Source of the DNA: Hyphomicrobiales bacterium
GTDB lineage: Bacteria; Pseudomonadota; Alphaproteobacteria; Rhizobiales; Beijerinckiaceae
Reading direction: 5' to 3'
Length of the DNA: 64,000 nt
Assembly (NCBI GenBank): GCA_027484605.1
Contig: JAIXSR010000153.1
Span: 35,698 to 99,697 of the forward strand
Shown: positions 59,638-64,000 of the stretch, in pieces
Numbering within the stretch: position 1 is the stretch's first letter
Layout: each line of letters begins with the position of its first letter
Translations under genes and position numbers: made by a program
Notes under the pieces: model-generated
What the model saw: only the letters and a program-made list of their open reading frames with translations
What the model was told of the DNA's origin: nothing
Database searches by the model: none

Positions 59638-60318
59638 ATGCCCACTGTTCCCGCCGATCCCTATGCCTGGCCCTATGATGGCCGGCTTGCGCCCGCGAAC
59701 ACGGCTCTGGTCATCATCGACATGCAGACCGATTTCTGCGGCAAGGGCGGCTATGTCGATGCGATGGGCTATGATCTCTCGCTCACGCGCGCTCCGATCG
59801 AGCCGATCCGCCGCGTTCTCGCGGCCATGCGCGGCGGCCGATACACGATCATCCATACCCGCGAGGGCCACCGGCCGGACCTCTCCGACCTGCCGGCCAA
59901 CAAGCGCTGGCGCTCGCAGCGCATCGGCGCCGGCATCGGCGATGCCGGACCTTGCGGCCGCATCCTCGTGCGGGGCGAGCCCGGCTGGGAGATCATCGAC
60001 GAACTCGCCCCGCTCCCTGGCGAGATCGTCATCGACAAACCCGGCAAAGGCTCGTTCTGTGCCACCGATCTCGAGCTGATCCTACGCCAGCGACGGATCG
60101 ACAATCTCGTCCTGACCGGGATCACCACCGATGTCTGCGTCCACACAACCATGCGCGAGGCCAATGATCGCGGCTTCGAATGCCTGCTGCTCGAGGATTG
60201 CTGCGGCGCCACGGATCGCAGCAACCATGATGCCGCAATCAGGATGGTGAAAATGCAGGGCGGGGTTTTCGGCGCCGTGAGTTCATCCAGCGTCCTTCTG
60301 GCCGGGTTGCCGGCATGA
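59638..60318 (+). CDS. Isochorismatase-family cysteine hydrolase, biuret-hydrolase-like (copy 1)
   Basis: A 226-residue hydrolase. The catalytic triad is visible: Asp in '[11 protein letters not shown]', Lys in '[11 protein letters not shown]' and Cys in '[20 protein letters not shown]'. A late Gln in 'VKMQGGVFG' fits the biuret/ureidoacrylate hydrolase group. Its paralogue is at 62935 in the same operon. In this setting it probably cleaves biuret, a related ureide or a ring-opening product. It overlaps the ring-opening hydrolase gene by ATGA. Confidence 0.85.
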   Translation: MPTVPADPYAWPYDGRLAPANTALVIIDMQTDFCGKGGYVDAMGYDLSLTRAPIEPIRRVLAAMRGGRYTIIHTREGHRPDLSDLPANKRWRSQRIGAGIGDAGPCGRILVRGEPGWEIIDELAPLPGEIVIDKPGKGSFCATDLELILRQRRIDNLVLTGITTDVCVHTTMREANDRGFECLLLEDCCGATDRSNHDAAIRMVKMQGGVFGAVSSSSVLLAGLPA

Positions 60319-61418
60319 GGCAGGCGCGGATCCATCGCCTGCTTGTCGCCGGCCCCGACGATACGGCACCGCTGGTCGCTGCCATCGCCCGGGGGCAGGT
60401 CGATCCCGCCGCGATTGTCGGGATCGTCGGCAAGACCGAGGGCAATGGCTGCGTCAATGATTTCACCCGCGCTTTCGCAGTGGCGGCGCTGAAGGCAACG
60501 CTGCGGAACCACCTGCCGGCCGCTTCGGTCGATCGCATCACGATGGTCATGTCCGGCGGCACCGAAGGCGCGCTCTCGCCGCATCTCCTCGTCTTCGAGC
60601 GGATCGAGGCGGCGGATCCGGCCCCGGCCGGGCCGGCCCTTGCCATCGGCGCTGCCCATGGCCGCAACCTGCTTCCGGAGGAGATCGGCACGCCGGCCCA
60701 GATCCGGGCCGTGGCGGAAGGCGTCGCTGCGGCCATGGCCGATGCCGGAATCGACCGGCCGGGGGATGTCCATTTCGTCCAGATCAAATGCCCGCTTCTG
60801 ACCGCCGACCGCGTGGCCGAAGCGGCCTCGCGCGGGGCGCGGACGGCCACCCGCGACACGCTGAAATCCATGGGCCTCTCCCGTGCCGCCTCGGCGCTCG
60901 GCGTCGCGCTCGCCCTGGGCGAGATCCCGGCGGATCGCCTTGTCGGCAGTGCAATCGGTGCCGATCCCGGTCTCTGGTCCGGCCGGGCCAGCACCTCGGC
61001 GGGGATCGAGCTGATGAACCACGAAATTCTCGTTCTCGGCATGAGCAACCACTGGAGCGGTGACCTTGTCATCGATCATGCCGTGATGGCGGACCAGATC
61101 GATATCGAGCCCGTTCGGGCCGGGCTGAAGCGGCTCGGCTTCACGGCAGAGGGCCAGCTCCCCGCAGGCGAGCGCGGCCGCCTCGTCGCGCTGCTGGCCA
61201 AGGCGGAAGCCGGGCAATCCGGCCGCCTGCGCGGCGCGCGGCACACGATGCTTGACGATTCCGACATTTCCGCCACGCGCCATGCCCGCGCCTTCGTTGC
61301 CGGCGCGCTGGCCGCGCTCGTCGGCCATGCCGAGATCTTCGTTTCAGGCGGGGCGGAACATCAGGGTCCGGATGGTGGCGGTCCCGTCGCCCTGATCGCA
61401 AGGAGGGCTGCCTCATGA
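60315..61418 (+). CDS. Ring-opening amidohydrolase, cyanuric acid hydrolase/barbiturase family (AtzD-like)
   Basis: A 367-residue member of a rare fold found only in cyanuric acid hydrolases and barbiturases. Family features are '[20 protein letters not shown]', '[20 protein letters not shown]', '[10 protein letters not shown]', '[17 protein letters not shown]' and the terminal '[17 protein letters not shown]'. They provide the three Ser-Lys dyads of the family. The substrate (cyanuric acid versus barbituric acid) cannot be told by eye. A nucleoside-type importer and biuret-type hydrolases in the same operon fit either. Confidence 0.88.
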   Translation: MRQARIHRLLVAGPDDTAPLVAAIARGQVDPAAIVGIVGKTEGNGCVNDFTRAFAVAALKATLRNHLPAASVDRITMVMSGGTEGALSPHLLVFERIEAADPAPAGPALAIGAAHGRNLLPEEIGTPAQIRAVAEGVAAAMADAGIDRPGDVHFVQIKCPLLTADRVAEAASRGARTATRDTLKSMGLSRAASALGVALALGEIPADRLVGSAIGADPGLWSGRASTSAGIELMNHEILVLGMSNHWSGDLVIDHAVMADQIDIEPVRAGLKRLGFTAEGQLPAGERGRLVALLAKAEAGQSGRLRGARHTMLDDSDISATRHARAFVAGALAALVGHAEIFVSGGAEHQGPDGGGPVALIARRAAS

Positions 61419-62938
61419 AGGCCATGCGGGCCATCGGCCTCGATGTCATCGGCATGTCGAAGCGCTTCGGCGCGCTGGCGGCGCTCGACAATGTCTCGCT
61501 CAAGGTGCCGGCCGGAACCTTCCATGCCCTCCTGGGCGAGAATGGCGCCGGCAAATCCACCCTCGTCAAATGCATCATGGGTTTCTACCAGCCGGATTCC
61601 GGCCAGGTGCTCGTGGATGGCGAGGCCCGAGCCATCCGCAATCCGCGCGAGGCCGCCGATGCAGGGATCGGCATGGTGTACCAGCATTTCACGCTGGTTC
61701 CCTCGCTGACCGGCGCCGAGAACCTTGTTCTTGCCAATCCGCATGGCGATGCCGTGATCGACTGGCGCAAGGAGAATTCGGCGCTTGAAGCCTTCCTCGC
61801 CCGCATGCCGTTCCGGGTGCCGCTCGACCGCCCCGTCGCGCAGCTTTCCGCCGGCGAGAAGCAGAAGCTGGAAATCCTGAAGCAGCTCTATCTCGACCAG
61901 CGCTTTATCATCCTCGACGAGCCGACCTCGGTGCTGACCCCGGCCGAAGCCGACGAGGTTCTCGGCCTGATGCGGGATATGACGCGCCGGGGCGAGGTGA
62001 CCGTGCTGATGATCAGCCACAAGTTCCGCGAGGTCACCGCCTTCGCGGATGATCTCACCGTCCTGCGCAAGGGCGCCTGGGTCGGCTCCGGCCGGGTGGC
62101 CGAAACCGGCCACGAGACCATGGCGGCGATGATGATCGGCGATACGCCCATCCGGGAGCGGGCAGACCGCCTGCCGCGCGAGAACGCGCCGGTCGTGCTG
62201 GACCTTGCCGGCCTGTTCGCCGATGCCGATGATGGCCGCCCGGCGATCGAGGCGATCAATCTCAAGGTCCATGCCGGCGAGATCGTCGGCATTGCCGGCG
62301 TTTCGGGCAATGGCCAGAGTGCGCTGGTCGAGGTCCTTTCCGGCCAGCGCCCGATGCGCCTCGGCCAGATGTTCATCCATGGCCAGGACTTCATGCCAGG
62401 CCGGAAGCAAATGGCCGCGTTCAAGGTTTTCGGCCTGCCGGAGGAGCCGCTGAAGAACGCCACCGTGCCGACCATGTCTGTGGCCGAGAACATCGCCTTC
62501 CGCACCTTCGACCGGCCGCCCATCGCGCGGCTCGGCTGGTGGCTCTCTCAGGCGCCGCTCCGGGCTCAGGCCGAGGCGCTGATCGCGAAATACCGTGTGA
62601 AGACGCCGGCGCCGGAAGCGCCGATCGCCACGCTTTCAGGCGGCAATGTGCAGCGCGCCATCCTAGCCCGCGAATTGTCGGGTGAGGTGGATGTGCTGGT
62701 TGTCGCCAATCCCTGTTTCGGGCTGGATTTCGCCTCTGTGGCCGAGATCCGCGCCCAGATCATGGACCAGCGCAACCGCGGCGCCGCGATCCTGCTGGTC
62801 TCGGAGGATCTCGACGAGATCCTCAGCCTGTCCGACCGCGTCGCGGTGATGAGCAGCGGCAAGGTCACCTATGTCGAGGCCATCGAGAAGACCGACCGCG
62901 CCACGATCGGCAGCCATATGGCGGGAGGTGGACATTGA
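61415..62938 (+). CDS. ABC transporter ATP-binding protein, two-domain nucleoside type (YufO-like)
   Basis: A 507-residue protein with two ATPase domains. The first has an intact Walker [10 protein letters not shown], 'QLSAGEKQK' signature and '[13 protein letters not shown]'. The second has GVSGNGQSA in place of a standard Walker A and 'LSGGNVQRA', as is usual for the second half of BMP and sugar ABC ATPases. AGGAGG precedes the ATG, which overlaps the stop of the ring-opening hydrolase gene. It drives the two permeases encoded upstream. Confidence 0.93.
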   Translation: MKAMRAIGLDVIGMSKRFGALAALDNVSLKVPAGTFHALLGENGAGKSTLVKCIMGFYQPDSGQVLVDGEARAIRNPREAADAGIGMVYQHFTLVPSLTGAENLVLANPHGDAVIDWRKENSALEAFLARMPFRVPLDRPVAQLSAGEKQKLEILKQLYLDQRFIILDEPTSVLTPAEADEVLGLMRDMTRRGEVTVLMISHKFREVTAFADDLTVLRKGAWVGSGRVAETGHETMAAMMIGDTPIRERADRLPRENAPVVLDLAGLFADADDGRPAIEAINLKVHAGEIVGIAGVSGNGQSALVEVLSGQRPMRLGQMFIHGQDFMPGRKQMAAFKVFGLPEEPLKNATVPTMSVAENIAFRTFDRPPIARLGWWLSQAPLRAQAEALIAKYRVKTPAPEAPIATLSGGNVQRAILARELSGEVDVLVVANPCFGLDFASVAEIRAQIMDQRNRGAAILLVSEDLDEILSLSDRVAVMSSGKVTYVEAIEKTDRATIGSHMAGGGH

Positions 62939-63606
62939 GCGACAGCCTGGCCATTCCGGCCCAGCCCTATCCGTTTCCGCTGCCGCCCGGCCGCACCGCG
63001 CTCATCGTGATCGACATGCAGCGCGACTTCATCGAGCCCGGTGGCTTCGGGGCGGCGCTCGGCAATGATGTCTCCACGCTCGTCCCCGCGATCGAACCGG
63101 TGGCGCGCCTTCTGGCGCTGTTCCGCAAGCGCGGCTGGCTGGTGATCCACACGCGGGAATCGCACCGTCCCGACCTGTCCGATTGCCCGCCGGCCAAGCG
63201 CCAGCGCGGCAAGCCCGGCCTGCGGATCGGCGATGACGGGCCGATGGGGCGCATCCTCGTCCGGGGCGAGGCCGGCAATGCCATCCTGCCGGCCTGCGCG
63301 CCGATTCCCGGCGAAATCGAGATCGACAAGCCGGGCAAGGGCGCCTTCTACCATACCGACCTTCAGACGATCCTCGAGGCGCGCGGCGTCACCCATCTCG
63401 TCTTTGCTGGCGTGACCACGGAAGTCTGCGTCCAGACCTCGATGCGGGAGGCGAATGATCGCGGTTATGAATGCCTGCTCGTCGAGGAAGCGACCGAGAG
63501 CTACTTCCCCGCCTTCAAGGCCACCACGCTGGAGATGATCCGGGCACAGGGCGGGATCGTCGGCTGGACTGCCCGGCTCGCGGATCTCGAGGCGGCGCTG
63601 GCCTAA
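62935..63606 (+). CDS. Isochorismatase-family cysteine hydrolase, biuret-hydrolase-like (copy 2)
   Basis: A 223-residue paralogue of the hydrolase at 59638. Asp in '[16 protein letters not shown]', Lys in '[10 protein letters not shown]' and Cys in '[20 protein letters not shown]' form the triad. It starts with TTG overlapping the ATPase stop (TTGA) and has GGGAGG seven bases upstream. The two copies share most active-site residues but differ around the substrate pocket, for example '[10 protein letters not shown]' here against '[10 protein letters not shown]' in copy 1. They may act on successive intermediates. Confidence 0.85.
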   Translation: MSDSLAIPAQPYPFPLPPGRTALIVIDMQRDFIEPGGFGAALGNDVSTLVPAIEPVARLLALFRKRGWLVIHTRESHRPDLSDCPPAKRQRGKPGLRIGDDGPMGRILVRGEAGNAILPACAPIPGEIEIDKPGKGAFYHTDLQTILEARGVTHLVFAGVTTEVCVQTSMREANDRGYECLLVEEATESYFPAFKATTLEMIRAQGGIVGWTARLADLEAALA

Positions 63607-63844
63607 AGGGGTTGCGGCATTGGCATCGTGTGCCTGCTGCCGCGCAGCAAGGGCTTGCCCGGTATCGTCGACGATCGGCAAAAGGCAATTCCATGCCGAT
63701 CTCCCATTCCGAACCCGCTGCTTCGATAGCGGGTTCAACCCTAGCCGGATATCCCCGCGCGGAATGTGTGCCGCCACACGGCGTTACCATTCACCCGCGC
63801 AGCCGCAATCTCTTTCGACTCAACGAGATCGACAAGCGCCGGCT
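63607..63844. other. Intergenic stretch with a hairpin at 63711-63736
   Basis: No convincing gene is seen in these 238 bases between the convergent hydrolase and MFS genes. GAACCCGCT (63711-63719) pairs perfectly with AGCGGGTTC (63728-63736) across an 8-base loop. It may help end transcription of the long operon, although no T-run follows. Confidence 0.4.
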
Positions 63845-64000
63845 TCAGCGATTTTGTCGCAGCAGGAGAAGGCAAAGGAAGGCCAGCAGGCCGAGCCCGG
63901 TCGTCAGCCAGATCGCCTGGGCACCGAACTGTTCGAGAATGATCCCGAAGAGCAGCGGGGCGATGGCCTGCATCACGCGGGCGGGCGCCGAGAGGAGCCC
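63845..64000 (-). CDS. MFS transporter, C-terminal end only
   Basis: Reading the minus strand in from the window edge, 51 codons end at TGA 63847-63845. The peptide includes 'SAPARVMQAIAPLLFGIILE', 'QFGAQAIWLTTGLGLLAFLC' and the tail LLLLRQNR. A loop 'RV-x-Q-x-x-x-P' followed by a final membrane helix is typical of the last two segments of major facilitator transporters. The start lies outside the window. Confidence 0.7.
   Translation of the reverse strand, partial: GLLSAPARVMQAIAPLLFGIILEQFGAQAIWLTTGLGLLAFLCLLLLRQNR

Noticed and set aside
1..64000. Search for CRISPR arrays, tRNA or rRNA genes, insertion sequences and phage genes
   Set aside because: No regularly spaced repeats, cloverleaf-like sequence, transposase or integrase motif was seen. 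A short RNA gene could still escape reading by eye.

Overview
The window is high-GC DNA, densely coded on both strands, with many 1-4 nt start/stop overlaps. Gene content points to an alphaproteobacterium: NitT/TauT-type ABC transporters, a TRAP transporter, COG4091 dehydrogenase, a cyanide-insensitive type bd oxidase, and a BMP-type nucleoside ABC system. I cannot fix the genus. I see no rRNA, tRNA, CRISPR array, insertion sequence or prophage gene.

Region 1 (1-10.65 kb) holds two convergent catabolic operons. The plus operon has a TauT-type transporter, a polysaccharide-deacetylase/PuuE-like hydrolase, an SDR and a MaoC hydratase. The minus operon has an IclR regulator, a cupin, a second TauT-type transporter, a DapA-like aldolase and an EthD-like protein. 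Their last genes overlap tail to tail. Region 2 (11-19.7 kb) has a GGDEF-EAL protein with a CXXCH haem motif, a TRAP transporter operon led by a SAF-domain dehydrogenase with a divergent LysR regulator, and a retropepsin-like protein.

Region 3 (19.8-45.5 kb) is the highlight: a polysaccharide locus whose parts match, one for one, the syp biofilm locus of Vibrio fischeri. It carries a hybrid sensor kinase (SypF-like), a sigma-54 response regulator (SypG-like), a kinase-REC-PP2C protein (SypE-like), a STAS antagonist (SypA-like), an OmpA-like lipoprotein (SypB-like), a six-SLBB export protein (SypC-like), a CpsD-type ATPase that has lost its Walker A lysine (SypD-like), a chain-length protein, flippase, polymerase/ligase, acyltransferase and several glycosyltransferases. 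One protein fuses a GT2 to the priming sugar transferase. Reading the gaps by eye I find matches to the sigma-54 consensus (TGGCACG-N4-TTGCW) in front of nearly every transcription unit. A recurring motif near TTGCAAATCGC lies upstream of most of them and is a candidate enhancer for the SypG-like regulator. The inferred circuit is: kinase, then sigma-54 regulator, then several promoters, with the SypE/SypA-like partner switch as a second control layer.

Region 4 (45.6-53.4 kb) is housekeeping and stress: photolyase, CioAB oxidase with a GbsR/MarR regulator, a truncated Hsp70 and a DbpA-like RNA helicase.

Region 5 (53.6-63.6 kb) is a nitrogen-ring catabolic cluster. It has an AtzE-like amidase with a tiny AtzG-like partner, and divergently a seven-gene operon for a BMP-type transporter, two biuret-hydrolase-like isochorismatase proteins and a cyanuric acid amidohydrolase/barbiturase-family enzyme. 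The window ends inside an MFS transporter gene.
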